Shown piece after piece: positions 49,996 to 59,247 of a stretch of DNA of 64,000 bases. Origin of the DNA: CAURNT01 sp963539215 (GTDB lineage Bacteria; Fusobacteriota; Fusobacteriia; Fusobacteriales; Leptotrichiaceae); the NCBI GenBank assembly GCA_963539215.1, contig CAUTJT010000001.1, positions 1 to 64,000 of the forward strand, in the 5' to 3' direction. The first letter of the stretch is position 1. Each line of letters begins with the position of its first letter. The notes beneath the pieces were generated by a model. It ran no database searches, was not told the origin of the DNA, and saw only the letters and a list, made by a program, of their open reading frames with translations. The position numbers and the translations under genes are program-made.

Positions 49996-51167
49996 TATAT
50001 TCCCCTTTTTTCTAATTTAACTCCCGTATAAAAAAAGTTAATTATATCCTCATATGACATTTTTTCATCTTCTGCCATAGTTTTAGAACTCCATTGTGAA
50101 AATCCTACTCCATGCCCAAATCCTGAACCTATAACTTTAATACTCCCATCTTGTATATCTATATTATATGCTGTAGATTTTATTTGACTAGTAGAATATT
50201 TACGCCTAAACTCAGCACCTGTATATTTTTTACTTAAGCTTCTGTCTTCATTATATAACAATATATATTTTACTCTATTACTTTCCGTATATTCTATATC
50301 ATAATCAAAAGGAGTAAAGCCTAATTCTTTTTCGAGTTGTAATTTAGGTATAGTATATGTCCAAGTAAGAACTGACATAGGTACACTTTTAGAATATACA
50401 TCTTCAACAGGTTTTAAATAATCTATATCATTACCGTATACTTCTTTAGCACTAGCTGTATATCCTCCACTATATGAATGAAATAAGGCATCTATAACTA
50501 CACCTTTATAAGTTATAACCTCACCACTAGTTTCCATTATGGCTTTTTCAACATTATTTAATTTATTTTTAGGTATACCTGAATACATTTGACTTCTTGT
50601 ATCATCATATAAATCAAATTCTTTTTTTCTTCTATTAATATTAGTTTGTGCATAACTTCTAGCTATAACGGTTTGAGCTTTAAGAGCTTCTAATGGAAAA
50701 CTACTAGGCATTTCAAACGGAACTACTCCTAAAAGATATTTTTCAATATCAACAAAATTTACTATTTGTATTTTTGAATCAATAGATTTAATATATAAAT
50801 CACCGTAATATTTATTTTTACCTATAGTCATAATTCCATTATTAACTATATCTACTTTATCATATGCAGTATTATCTATATATACTTTACCATCAATATT
50901 CTTAATATTAATTTTATTTCTATCAGTTATCAATTCACCATTTAAACTGAATTTATCACTAAAAAATATATCTAAATCATTTTTTTCTACACTTGACAAT
51001 CTAACTCTAATTTGATTTTCTAAAGCTTTTTTTTCTTTATTTTCTTCTTTTATAGGTATAGTTTGTTCTATAACATCATTAGAGTTTGTAGTCAAGGTCT
51101 CATTTGCAACTAAACTTGTGCAAGATATTGTTGCTAAAAAAATACCTATATAACTAAATTTTTTCAT
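49995..51167 (-). CDS. SpoIID/LytB-domain lipoprotein
   Basis: This 390-aa protein begins with a lipoprotein signal, MKKFSYIGIFLATISCTSLV (lipobox ATISC). From about residue 140 it carries a SpoIID/LytB domain: EKYLLGVVPFEMPSSFPLEA, LKAQTVIARSYAQTN, AGGYT-like YSGGYTASAKEVYGND and GSGFGHGVGFSQWSSKTMA. SpoIID is a lytic transglycosylase acting on denuded glycan strands; LytB proteins modulate amidases. As no other sporulation genes are present, a vegetative cell-wall role next to MltG is likely. It overlaps mltG by 4 bases. Confidence 0.9.
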   Translation of the reverse strand: MKKFSYIGIFLATISCTSLVANETLTTNSNDVIEQTIPIKEENKEKKALENQIRVRLSSVEKNDLDIFFSDKFSLNGELITDRNKINIKNIDGKVYIDNTAYDKVDIVNNGIMTIGKNKYYGDLYIKSIDSKIQIVNFVDIEKYLLGVVPFEMPSSFPLEALKAQTVIARSYAQTNINRRKKEFDLYDDTRSQMYSGIPKNKLNNVEKAIMETSGEVITYKGVVIDALFHSYSGGYTASAKEVYGNDIDYLKPVEDVYSKSVPMSVLTWTYTIPKLQLEKELGFTPFDYDIEYTESNRVKYILLYNEDRSLSKKYTGAEFRRKYSTSQIKSTAYNIDIQDGSIKVIGSGFGHGVGFSQWSSKTMAEDEKMSYEDIINFFYTGVKLEKRGI

Positions 51168-52120
51168 TCTACCTCATTTCTCTTTTTTAAATGCTCCTCA
51201 TGTGTAACAGAATAATATGTTTTATTACCTGACATAAAGAAATATAAATATTTACTAACTGGGGCATTAATTGTTGCTATTATCGTTTTCTTATTTGGGT
51301 TACATATAGGTGTAGGCGGTAACCCTTTATGTCTATACGTATTATAAACAGACATATTTTCTTGTAAATCTTTTCTCAATACTTTTCTTTTTAAAACATA
51401 TTTTAAAGTTGCATCTGATTGCAATCTCATATCTTTTTTCAATCTATTTTTAAATACACCTGCAACATTTCCACTTTCTACTTCATGAAAACCTATTTCA
51501 AATTCAACTATAGAAGCTAATTTCAAATCTTCATAAAACTGTTTTTTATCAGGATAATCATTATCTGGAAAATTTTTCATAAATTCTCCAAGTATAATGT
51601 TAGCAATTTCTTTAGCAGTCATTTTTGAAGAAATAAAATATGTTTCCGGGAAAAGATAACCGTCATAATTATCTTTTTCATGTACATAAGGAAATTTTAT
51701 AGAATTTAAAGCATCTATCATTTCTGACTTACTTGCTAGACCTAAAGACTCTATTCTTTCTAAAACTTGATCTTGAGTAAATCCTTCAGGTATAGTAAGT
51801 TTTATTCTTCCTTGAGATTTATTAAGTAAATTAATCAATTCTCTTTTACTTATATTTTCTTCAAATTTAAAACTTCCTTCTTTTAAATTTTTTTTACTAA
51901 TTTTAGCATAAATTCTATCTATTATGCTAAATTTAATTCCTAATTTTTCATATACCTTTATATAAGACATACCGTGTTTGACTTCAATACTTTTACCTTT
52001 TAAATTTTGTGGTAAATATGCAAAAGAAATCATAATGTATAATATATATATTAAAGGTACTATAAGTAAACTAAAATATTTTTTATTTAATTTTATTTTT
52101 AATTTTTTCTTTCTTCTCAT
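51164..52120 (-). CDS. mltG: MltG, endolytic transglycosylase
   Basis: MltG is a membrane-bound endolytic murein transglycosylase proposed to terminate nascent glycan strands. The 318-aa protein has one N-terminal TM helix (about residues 14-33), a LysM-like region, IPEGFTQDQVLERIES and DGYLFPETYFI. The catalytic region is KLASIVEFEIGFHEVESGNVAGVFKNRL, with Glu in IVEFE, and MRLQSDATLKYVL and GLPPTPICNPNKKTIIATINAP follow. It is flanked by the SpoIID-like and AI-2E-family genes with 4-base overlaps. Confidence 0.94.
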   Translation of the reverse strand: MRRKKKLKIKLNKKYFSLLIVPLIYILYIMISFAYLPQNLKGKSIEVKHGMSYIKVYEKLGIKFSIIDRIYAKISKKNLKEGSFKFEENISKRELINLLNKSQGRIKLTIPEGFTQDQVLERIESLGLASKSEMIDALNSIKFPYVHEKDNYDGYLFPETYFISSKMTAKEIANIILGEFMKNFPDNDYPDKKQFYEDLKLASIVEFEIGFHEVESGNVAGVFKNRLKKDMRLQSDATLKYVLKRKVLRKDLQENMSVYNTYRHKGLPPTPICNPNKKTIIATINAPVSKYLYFFMSGNKTYYSVTHEEHLKKRNEVE

Positions 52121-53211
52121 TCTTTTTCTCCTGATATATATTTAAATAAACCAATATTAATCTCATCAGCAAATAACATTCTTATTACAGAAAATATAAC
52201 AGGTCCAATTAAAAAACCTACTATTCCAAAAAATATATATCCTGTAAACATTGCTATTAAAGAAATTATAGGATGAAGATTAAAATTATCTGTTAAAATA
52301 TATGGTTCTATCATTATTCTAAAAATTGATACTAATATATATATTCCTAATATAGAAAACGCATATTTAAATTCACCTTTAACTAATAGATATACAAACC
52401 AAGGCTGAAGTATAGGGCCTGTCCCTATTAGAGGAAGTGCATCCATTATTGCACATACTAAAGATATTAAAAATACATATTTTACTGGATGAATAAATAT
52501 ATCTACAAATCCAAAACTAAAAAATAATACAAGGAAAACTAATGATATTATTATTCCCTGCGCTTTTAAATACTTTAAAACAGTATCTATACTATGTATT
52601 TTAACTATTTTTATTCTTTTTATCCAACTTTCTGGGAATTGTTCATAATAAAATCTACGCATTTTTTCTAAATTATTAACCATCAAAAATGATGAAGTTA
52701 TAGATATTATTGTATAAACTATAAATTCTGGTATTCTATATATACTTCTTAATATTGAATTTGAAACATTTTCACCAAAATCAGAAGTTATAGCTACTAT
52801 CTTACCTATACTTGTTGCTATTTGATTTTGAATATCCGGTGATAATGTAGCTACATAATATTTATAATTTTCTTTAAAAACTTGACTATAATTATGTAAA
52901 GTTACATAATTTAATTTTATCCATTCAGATAATTTAAATAATTCAGAAAAACTAATATAAACTAAAAGGATAATAAATAGTATAAAAATAAAATAAAAAC
53001 TAAGTAAAGATATTATATTAGCATACCTAAACTTTAATTTAAATTTTTTATTTAAATAATCAGCAAAAGGCCTAGTAATTTTCACCATTATATATCCAAA
53101 TACAAAAGGGAACAAAAAAATCATTCCTTTTATAGATATATACAAAACTATTAATATAGTTAATAATCTAATTAACGGTAAATATCTATTAAAAAAATTA
53201 ATTTTCTCCAT
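52117..53211 (-). CDS. AI-2E/YtvI-family membrane protein (copy 2)
   Basis: This 364-aa polytopic membrane protein belongs to the AI-2E exporter/PerM (UPF0118) family and is closest in style to YtvI. Diagnostic parts are IHPVKYVFLISLVCAIMDALP followed by LIGTGPILQPW and YILTDNFNLHPIISLIAMFTGY. The start at 53211 is preceded by GAGG at about 7 bases; the longer frame begins on GTG and lies inside the upstream gene. It overlaps the end of its paralogue by 14 bases. The cargo of YtvI-type members is unknown. Confidence 0.88.
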   Translation of the reverse strand: MEKINFFNRYLPLIRLLTILIVLYISIKGMIFLFPFVFGYIMVKITRPFADYLNKKFKLKFRYANIISLLSFYFIFILFIILLVYISFSELFKLSEWIKLNYVTLHNYSQVFKENYKYYVATLSPDIQNQIATSIGKIVAITSDFGENVSNSILRSIYRIPEFIVYTIISITSSFLMVNNLEKMRRFYYEQFPESWIKRIKIVKIHSIDTVLKYLKAQGIIISLVFLVLFFSFGFVDIFIHPVKYVFLISLVCAIMDALPLIGTGPILQPWFVYLLVKGEFKYAFSILGIYILVSIFRIMIEPYILTDNFNLHPIISLIAMFTGYIFFGIVGFLIGPVIFSVIRMLFADEINIGLFKYISGEKE

Positions 53212-54310
53212 ACTGTTCCTCACCAGATAATATTTTAAAGAATCCTCTTTTTATTTCCTCATCAAACACTATAGTCATTATAGTAAATAAAATAGGTCCA
53301 AATAAAAATCCTATAACTCCAAATAATTTAAATCCAACAAAAAGTGATACAAGAGATATCAATGGATTAATATTAAGACTTGAACTTAATATTCTTTGTT
53401 CCATAATACTACGTAATAACCATATTATTACATAAAGTATAAGTAATGATATACCAAAACTATATTCATTATTAACTAATAGATAAATAGACCATGGTAT
53501 TAAAACAGACCCTGTTCCTAGTATTGGTAAAGCATCAATTATAGCAATAATTAATGCAAGTATCAATACATAAGGTATTGGATGTATAAATATATTAATT
53601 ATATTAAACCCTAAAAGTAATTCTATAAAACATAAGAAAATTAAAATAATTTGAGCTTTAAAATACTTAAATGCAACACTAAATGCATCAACTTTAATTA
53701 ATTCAAATTTAGAAATCCAAGATTTAGGAAATTGTTTATTAAAAAACTCTTTTACTGTATTTAAGTCATTTGCCATTAAAAATGATGCTGTAACTGTTAT
53801 TATCACATAAACAAGAGCTACAGGTAAACTAAGAGATACAGTTACTATATAATTAAAGAAATTAACACTAATACCAGTTAATTTTGAAATTATATAATTT
53901 ATTGAATTTTTAATTGCAATTGTTGCAAAATCTGGAATAATTAATTTTAGACCATCAAATTCATTTATTCTATTTTTAACAAATACTGATATATTACCTG
54001 AATTATTTATCACCCAATTAGAAAATGAGTAAATTTCAGAAAGTGATATAAATACTATAATCCCTATAATAGAAAATAATATTATATAAAATAGACTTAT
54101 CACTAATCCATTTGCTAATTTTAAACTAAACTTAAATTTATTCACTAAAACCTTTACCAAAGGTCTCGTAATAGATACTACAAGCATAGCTATCACAAAA
54201 GGTATTAAGAATATTGCTAGCTTAAATGCAAGTAAAATAATAATTAAAACTGATAATATATATATAAGCGGTATAAACCTATTAAATGTAAATTCTCTTT
54301 TTTCTGACAT
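53198..54310 (-). CDS. AI-2E/YtvI-family membrane protein (copy 1)
   Basis: This 370-aa protein is a clear paralogue of the next gene, with the same hydrophobic layout and matching motifs: IRPL-type TRPLVKVLVNKFKF, IHPIPYVLILALIIAIIDALPILGTGSVLIPW and ILSSSLNINPLISLVSLFVGFKLFGVIGFLFGP. The ATG has GGAGG upstream. It opens the operon running through mltG, spoIID-like, tilS and ftsH. Both copies have the same order of segments, so this looks like a tandem duplication that has diverged. Confidence 0.88.
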   Translation of the reverse strand: MSEKREFTFNRFIPLIYILSVLIIILLAFKLAIFLIPFVIAMLVVSITRPLVKVLVNKFKFSLKLANGLVISLFYIILFSIIGIIVFISLSEIYSFSNWVINNSGNISVFVKNRINEFDGLKLIIPDFATIAIKNSINYIISKLTGISVNFFNYIVTVSLSLPVALVYVIITVTASFLMANDLNTVKEFFNKQFPKSWISKFELIKVDAFSVAFKYFKAQIILIFLCFIELLLGFNIINIFIHPIPYVLILALIIAIIDALPILGTGSVLIPWSIYLLVNNEYSFGISLLILYVIIWLLRSIMEQRILSSSLNINPLISLVSLFVGFKLFGVIGFLFGPILFTIMTIVFDEEIKRGFFKILSGEEQYGEN

Positions 54311-54332
54311 ATATCCTCCACTTCTTTTTCAT

Positions 54333-54341
54333 ATTATATCA
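54333..54341 (-). promoter_or_regulatory. Extended -10 promoter of the AI-2E-mltG-tilS-ftsH operon
   Basis: TGATATAAT on the minus strand gives an extended -10 element. The -35 region is poor. It lies 23 bases upstream of the first start codon. Confidence 0.6.
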
Positions 54342-54435
54342 AAATACAGAGAAGTTTACCATTAGAATTTTTAGTTAAAAAAGTTATTTTAAATATTATT
54401 AATTAAAATAAATCTTATAATTAAAACATTTTAAT

Positions 54436-54487
54436 AAAAAAACATAGTTTACAATAAATAAGTATTAACAATTTATCATAAACTATG
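54436..54487 (-). terminator. Terminator after the yhf cluster
   Basis: The arms CATAGTTTA (54443-54451) and TAAACTATG (54479-54487) are followed on the minus strand by TTTTTTT. The loop region can pair further. It lies 49 bases after the yhfW-like stop and ends the yhf operon. Confidence 0.75.
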
Positions 54488-54535
54488 AAATTAATAAAAA
54501 AATTCTTTAAATATTTTAGTAAAATAATAATATTA

Positions 54536-55753
54536 TTATATTAATAATTCTAAATAGCTTTGACCGTGTTCTAATTTTTCATTTATTCCAAAATATTTAA
54601 GAACTGTTGCAGCTGTATCAGACATTGTATTTCTAAGTCCTACATTAATATATTTATTATTTAATTTCTTATTGTATATTAATAATGGTACATTTTCTCT
54701 AGTATGTTGTGAATGACCAATAGTTGGATCATTACCATGATCAGCAGTAATAACTAATATATCCTCATCTCCTAATTTTTCTAAAATTTTTCCTATATAT
54801 TCATCAGCAATAGTTAAAATTTTTGAATATCTTTCAGAGTTTTGTGCATGTCCAGAAAGATCAGTTTCTTGAACATTAATACACATAAATCCTTTTTTCA
54901 TATTATCCATTTCTTTTAAAGTTAATTCTAGTATAGTTTTAGTATCAACTAAATTTATAAAACTCTTACCTTTAGCATTATATACTATATCTGCAACCTT
55001 TCCTATAAGAGTCACATCAATACCATTATTTGCCAATATTGTAGGAACTTGGGTATTAGGATCTACTCCATAACCCATATGTCTAACCATATATCCTTCT
55101 TCATACACCAAAGATAATGGAGCATCTATTCCCATATATTTACCTTCTTTTTCACGTGCTGCCCCTAAAATACTTTCTTTAGTTGCCATTGTACCACCAA
55201 ATACTATAACTCTCTCAACTTTAACTATATCTCTTACAACTTGAGCTATTTCCAACTCTTCTTCAAACGTAGTTTCTTTAAATGTAGTTGTAACATTGTA
55301 CACTTGTCCTAAATCAGTTTCTAGATTGTCACCTATTGCCACTTTATCATTAACCCATAAAAATTTAACATTTTCACCTTTTCTTTCAACCGTATACCCC
55401 TTTTCCTTCAACTTATTTTCTACTTCATCAATATAATATGAAAAAGGCTTATTAAGAGGTTTTTCAGTTTTTGTACCCATAATTTCTTGATGTCCTAAAA
55501 ATGTATCTCCTCCATGGTGTTGTAATTTAGATTTTCCAATAACGCAATTTTCAACTTTCTTCATTACTTCTGTTTCTATATTTAAAATATTCATCAATCC
55601 TAATTTTTCTAAATTACTCCATTTAGAATTCGGAACCTTATCTAGTATATGTAAAGCTGTATTTGAACCATAATCTCTAGCTCTAACTTCTAAAACATCA
55701 TCCATATAACCTACACCAAATCCATCTAAAACTAGAACAATAAATTTACTCAT
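54536..55753 (-). CDS. yhfW: YhfW-type phosphopentomutase-like metalloenzyme
   Basis: This 405-aa enzyme is in the alkaline-phosphatase superfamily, closest to phosphopentomutase. Metal-binding and core motifs are visible: LVLDGFGVGYMDDV at the N-terminus, QHHGGDTFLGHQEIMG (about residues 79-94), QETDLSGHAQ and the C-terminal TADHGNDPTIGHSQHTRENVP. In E. coli yhfW lies in the yhfSTUVWXYZ group; the same neighbours are here, so YhfW is more likely than a housekeeping DeoB. It would move a phosphate on a sugar-like intermediate of this unknown pathway. It is the last gene of the operon. Confidence 0.87.
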   Translation of the reverse strand: MSKFIVLVLDGFGVGYMDDVLEVRARDYGSNTALHILDKVPNSKWSNLEKLGLMNILNIETEVMKKVENCVIGKSKLQHHGGDTFLGHQEIMGTKTEKPLNKPFSYYIDEVENKLKEKGYTVERKGENVKFLWVNDKVAIGDNLETDLGQVYNVTTTFKETTFEEELEIAQVVRDIVKVERVIVFGGTMATKESILGAAREKEGKYMGIDAPLSLVYEEGYMVRHMGYGVDPNTQVPTILANNGIDVTLIGKVADIVYNAKGKSFINLVDTKTILELTLKEMDNMKKGFMCINVQETDLSGHAQNSERYSKILTIADEYIGKILEKLGDEDILVITADHGNDPTIGHSQHTRENVPLLIYNKKLNNKYINVGLRNTMSDTAATVLKYFGINEKLEHGQSYLELLI

Positions 55754-55754
55754 T

Positions 55755-56897
55755 TCAAATCCTTCTTTCTATCCCATGAGAATCATATCTTCCCAATATT
55801 TTTATATTTCCATTATGTATTCCTTCGATTAAAACTACATCTGATCTTGTAACAAAAATTTGTGTTCTAAAAGCTAAAATTATACTTTTAAATATATCAT
55901 ATTTCCCTTTCAAAGATAAATAATAGTCTATATTTTCTGAATTAAAATCATCAACTTCTACAATTTTCCCATCTATATAACCATATTTCATATTACCACG
56001 AGGATAATATCCTCCACCATAAAAATATGACTTTTCTCGAAATATATGTGATATTTCAGAAAGATATAAATAACTAGGAATTTCTATACCTCCTTCACTA
56101 TTTAAAGGTGTTGTTCCAGTTAAAGCATGACCTGGTTCAGCATGAGTCCCACCAAACTCACTTATAACTTTCATATTTTCAACAGTAGTTACCGATGGCA
56201 TATTTATATGTTTAATATCAAATCCCTCTTTCAAAAGAATTTCTTTCATTTTTAACAGAGATATCAAATTATTTGTTTTATTTATTTTTTTTTGATCACT
56301 AGAGTATAGAAAACAAGGAAATGAAGTAAGACCTATTAATCTAATTCCTTTAAGTTTTTTTATTTTAGGTATAAGTTTTTCTATATCCTCAATTGATAAT
56401 CCAGATTCTTGTCCTCTATAAATATTTGAATCTGATTCTATAACCCTAATTATTATATCTTGAACCTTCCCCAAATTTAAAGCTACATCTGATATTTTTT
56501 GCATCATATCAATAGAGTAAACTGTAAAAACATCTGTTCCATACTCAACAATCCTTTTTATCATTTTTTGAGGAATTTGAACCAAATGTCCAACATTACC
56601 AAGATGAAGATTATTTTCCATCATTAATTCTGCTTCTTTAAAATCTACACAGACTGCTCCCTTATATCCTATTTTTTCTAATTTTTTAGCAATTAATGGA
56701 TTTCTACCTATTTGTTTTAACATATAATATAAAGTTATTCCATACTTATCAGCTTCTTTTAATATATTTTTAGCATTCAATTCCAACATATCCATGTCTA
56801 TACAATATGTATCTGGTAGTATTTTCAAATCTTTATGTAATTTTTCTACAGTTTTTACAAAATCAGTATTCTCTTTAATAAGTCTTTCTAAGAACAT
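55755..56897 (-). CDS. yhfX: YhfX-type PLP-dependent racemase-like protein
   Basis: This 380-aa protein has the alanine-racemase (fold type III) PLP barrel. The Schiff-base Lys is probably in LYYMLKQIGRNP (about residue 62), in the place of the VxKANAYG motif. Further recognisable parts are GLTSFPCFLYS and EFGGTHAEPGHALTGTTPLN. It matches E. coli YhfX by type and by neighbours. Together with YhfS it gives the pathway two PLP enzymes. The start overlaps the YhfS stop as TAATG. The natural substrate of YhfX is unknown to me. Confidence 0.87.
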   Translation of the reverse strand: MFLERLIKENTDFVKTVEKLHKDLKILPDTYCIDMDMLELNAKNILKEADKYGITLYYMLKQIGRNPLIAKKLEKIGYKGAVCVDFKEAELMMENNLHLGNVGHLVQIPQKMIKRIVEYGTDVFTVYSIDMMQKISDVALNLGKVQDIIIRVIESDSNIYRGQESGLSIEDIEKLIPKIKKLKGIRLIGLTSFPCFLYSSDQKKINKTNNLISLLKMKEILLKEGFDIKHINMPSVTTVENMKVISEFGGTHAEPGHALTGTTPLNSEGGIEIPSYLYLSEISHIFREKSYFYGGGYYPRGNMKYGYIDGKIVEVDDFNSENIDYYLSLKGKYDIFKSIILAFRTQIFVTRSDVVLIEGIHNGNIKILGRYDSHGIERRI

Positions 56898-58003
56898 TAT
56901 TCATCATCTCTTTTCCAATAATATGCTTTTTCTATTATATTAGCAATATTCTCAGCTCCTGACCTATTAGGATTTATTCTTATCATTCTTTCAGATAAAG
57001 TAGAATCTAAATCTAAGAAAGTGCCTGAAACTCTATATATTAATGGTGAAAATTCAAATTTAGATTCTGCTCCTACGGGATGTGAAAGTGCACCAAAATC
57101 AACTGTTTTTTCTAATATTTTTTTTGCTATAGATTCTTTAAATTCAACTAAAACTACCTTTGATTGTGCATTTGCTATATACACATTTTTTATATACGGA
57201 AATCTTAAATTATCAGATAATATTTCCTTTAATTTTTCAATTTCTCTTGCCTGTATACTTAAAGAAACTGGAGCATATACTAAACCTTTTAGAACTTCCA
57301 TTGCTTCAAAACCTTGAACTTGAGATCCACCTGAATAATTATTTTTTTTCATATTAGATATTAAATTTTTATTTCCTACTATAACTCCTACTCCAACTGG
57401 TCCTAATAATTTAAATGATGAAAAAGCAGTTATATCTGCTCCCATTTCTACACCATTTTCTTTAGTTTTACATACAGCGTAATTATCATCTACAATTATT
57501 TTTATTTTTGAATCAATATTCTTAATTTTATTTATGACTTCTTTTAAGTCATATTTATCTTTTAATTGCTGTCTTGTATGTTGTAATAAAACTACCTTAA
57601 TTTTATTTTTTTTAATATAAAAATCTAAATTATCTAAATTATTAAAATCATACTTCAATATATTTACTTTCAATGATTTTAAATTAAATTCACTTGTTTT
57701 ATAAATAGGTGCATCATGAACCAATATTCTATCTTCATTTTTTAATAATTCTACAAAAGATAACCTAAGTGCATTAGTTCCAGATCCTCTTACTAAAAAT
57801 GAATCCTCTCCGCCAAAAAATTCAGCAATAATTTTTTCTACACTTCTAGTTCTTATGGGCATATTATTAGTTTTTTCTACACCTAAATCACCTAAATTCA
57901 ATATATCTCTTCCATTAATATTTTTACATATTATTTCAATTAATTTAAATTGTTTTTCTATTGCTTCATCTAAACTTATAGACTGCAAAGGATATGACTC
58001 CAT
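56897..58003 (-). CDS. yhfS: YhfS-type PLP-dependent lyase/aminotransferase-like protein
   Basis: This 368-aa protein has the fold type I PLP layout: a phosphate-binding VRGSGTNALRLSFVELL (about residues 75-90), the Asp in IKIIVDDNYAVCKTK and the PLP-lysine in TAFSSFKLLGPVGVGVIVG (about residue 200). It corresponds to E. coli YhfS. I use the ATG at 58003, since GAGG lies 6 bases upstream; an ATG at 58015 overlaps the stop of the serine hydrolase as ATGA and is the alternative. The reaction is unknown; the neighbour YhfX suggests that both act on amino acids. Confidence 0.86.
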   Translation of the reverse strand: MESYPLQSISLDEAIEKQFKLIEIICKNINGRDILNLGDLGVEKTNNMPIRTRSVEKIIAEFFGGEDSFLVRGSGTNALRLSFVELLKNEDRILVHDAPIYKTSEFNLKSLKVNILKYDFNNLDNLDFYIKKNKIKVVLLQHTRQQLKDKYDLKEVINKIKNIDSKIKIIVDDNYAVCKTKENGVEMGADITAFSSFKLLGPVGVGVIVGNKNLISNMKKNNYSGGSQVQGFEAMEVLKGLVYAPVSLSIQAREIEKLKEILSDNLRFPYIKNVYIANAQSKVVLVEFKESIAKKILEKTVDFGALSHPVGAESKFEFSPLIYRVSGTFLDLDSTLSERMIRINPNRSGAENIANIIEKAYYWKRDDE

Positions 58004-58011
58004 AATTAACC

Positions 58012-59235
58012 TCATTTCTTATATATCTCATCACCAACTAACGCCATTATTTCTCTTGCATATGCCCAAGTTGATTTATAAGTTCCTTTTTCTCCAACAC
58101 CTAAGTTTTGTTTATTAGTCAATAATATCACTTGAACTTTATTATCTAAATCATAAACAACCTGTGTACCTGTAAATCCAGTATGACCAACAAATCTAGA
58201 ATTTGCATATTTCCCCATATATCCTGTTTTTTCTCCACCTCTATTAATCTCATATCCAAATCCATGTCCAAATTTACTTTCTTGACTAATAAATTTATCT
58301 ACAACTTTTTCATCATAAATCTTTATATTATTTAAAGTTCCTTTATTTAAAATAAGTTCCCCTAAAATATATAAGTCAAACGCTGTAGAATAAAGTCCTG
58401 CATGACCTGCAACACCATTATTTGCATAATATGCATTACCATCATTAACTTCACCTGTTAAAGTTTGCCTTCTCCAATATCTAAAAGAATAAAAATCTTC
58501 ATTTATTTTATATCCAAAGTCATCATCCTTTATCATCCTTTCTTCAAATGGATTTCCATGTGAAGTTGATGCTATTTGACTTTTAGGAAAAACTTCTAAT
58601 GGTAAAAATCTAGTTTTTTGAAGCCCTAAAGGTTTATATATTTCATTCAACACATATTCATTTATTTTTTCTCCTGTTATTCTTTCAACAATAAAAGCCA
58701 ACATCATAAATGACAAATCACTATATTTCCTATTTGTTCCAGTTTCATACTCTAATGGTAGTGAACATATATACTTTAAAACCTCATCAGAATTATTTGC
58801 ATGATAATATATAGGTAACCAAGGAGTTAATCCAGATGTGTGTGTTAATAAATCCCTAACCTTAACATTTTCCTTCCCATTTTGTGCAAATTCAGGAATA
58901 TACGTTGATACTTTTTCTTCTAAATCTATTTTCCCTTCTGAATCTAACTTCATTATTGCCTGTGTTGTAGCAAATATTTTAGTAAGTGAAGCAAGATCAA
59001 ATATAGTTTCTTCATTCATTTTTCTTTTAAAAGTTTTACCATTTTCAATTTCCTGAGCATTCCCAAATGCCTTATAATATAGTATTTTACCATTTTTTGA
59101 AACAAGAACTACCGAACCAGGAAACGTCTTTTCTTGTATATATTTATTAGTTATATCTCCTATACCATTAAAATCATATGTATATGTAATTATTCCAAAT
59201 AAAATTAAGCAAAAAGCATATACTAATTTCTTCAT
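58012..59235 (-). CDS. Secreted beta-lactamase-family serine hydrolase
   Basis: This 407-aa protein has an N-terminal signal peptide or anchor (MKKLVYAFCLILFGIITY) and a class C beta-lactamase/DD-peptidase fold. Catalytic motifs: SLTK in DLASLTKIFATT (Ser and Lys), Tyr in RKYSDLSFMML and HTG in FVGHTGFTGT. It resembles EstB/AmpC-like and D-aminopeptidase family members acting on D-amino-acid esters, peptides or muropeptides. It is inside the yhf operon between php and yhfS, 12 bases after php. E. coli lacks such a gene there, so it may supply the pathway's substrate from outside the cell. Confidence 0.88.
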   Translation of the reverse strand: MKKLVYAFCLILFGIITYTYDFNGIGDITNKYIQEKTFPGSVVLVSKNGKILYYKAFGNAQEIENGKTFKRKMNEETIFDLASLTKIFATTQAIMKLDSEGKIDLEEKVSTYIPEFAQNGKENVKVRDLLTHTSGLTPWLPIYYHANNSDEVLKYICSLPLEYETGTNRKYSDLSFMMLAFIVERITGEKINEYVLNEIYKPLGLQKTRFLPLEVFPKSQIASTSHGNPFEERMIKDDDFGYKINEDFYSFRYWRRQTLTGEVNDGNAYYANNGVAGHAGLYSTAFDLYILGELILNKGTLNNIKIYDEKVVDKFISQESKFGHGFGYEINRGGEKTGYMGKYANSRFVGHTGFTGTQVVYDLDNKVQVILLTNKQNLGVGEKGTYKSTWAYAREIMALVGDEIYKK

Positions 59236-59247
59236 AATCAAAACTCC

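Noticed and set aside
54536..55753. Housekeeping phosphopentomutase DeoB
   Set aside because: The motifs fit the family, but all neighbours are yhf genes and no nucleoside phosphorylase gene is adjacent, so YhfW is the better call. A DeoB activity is not excluded.
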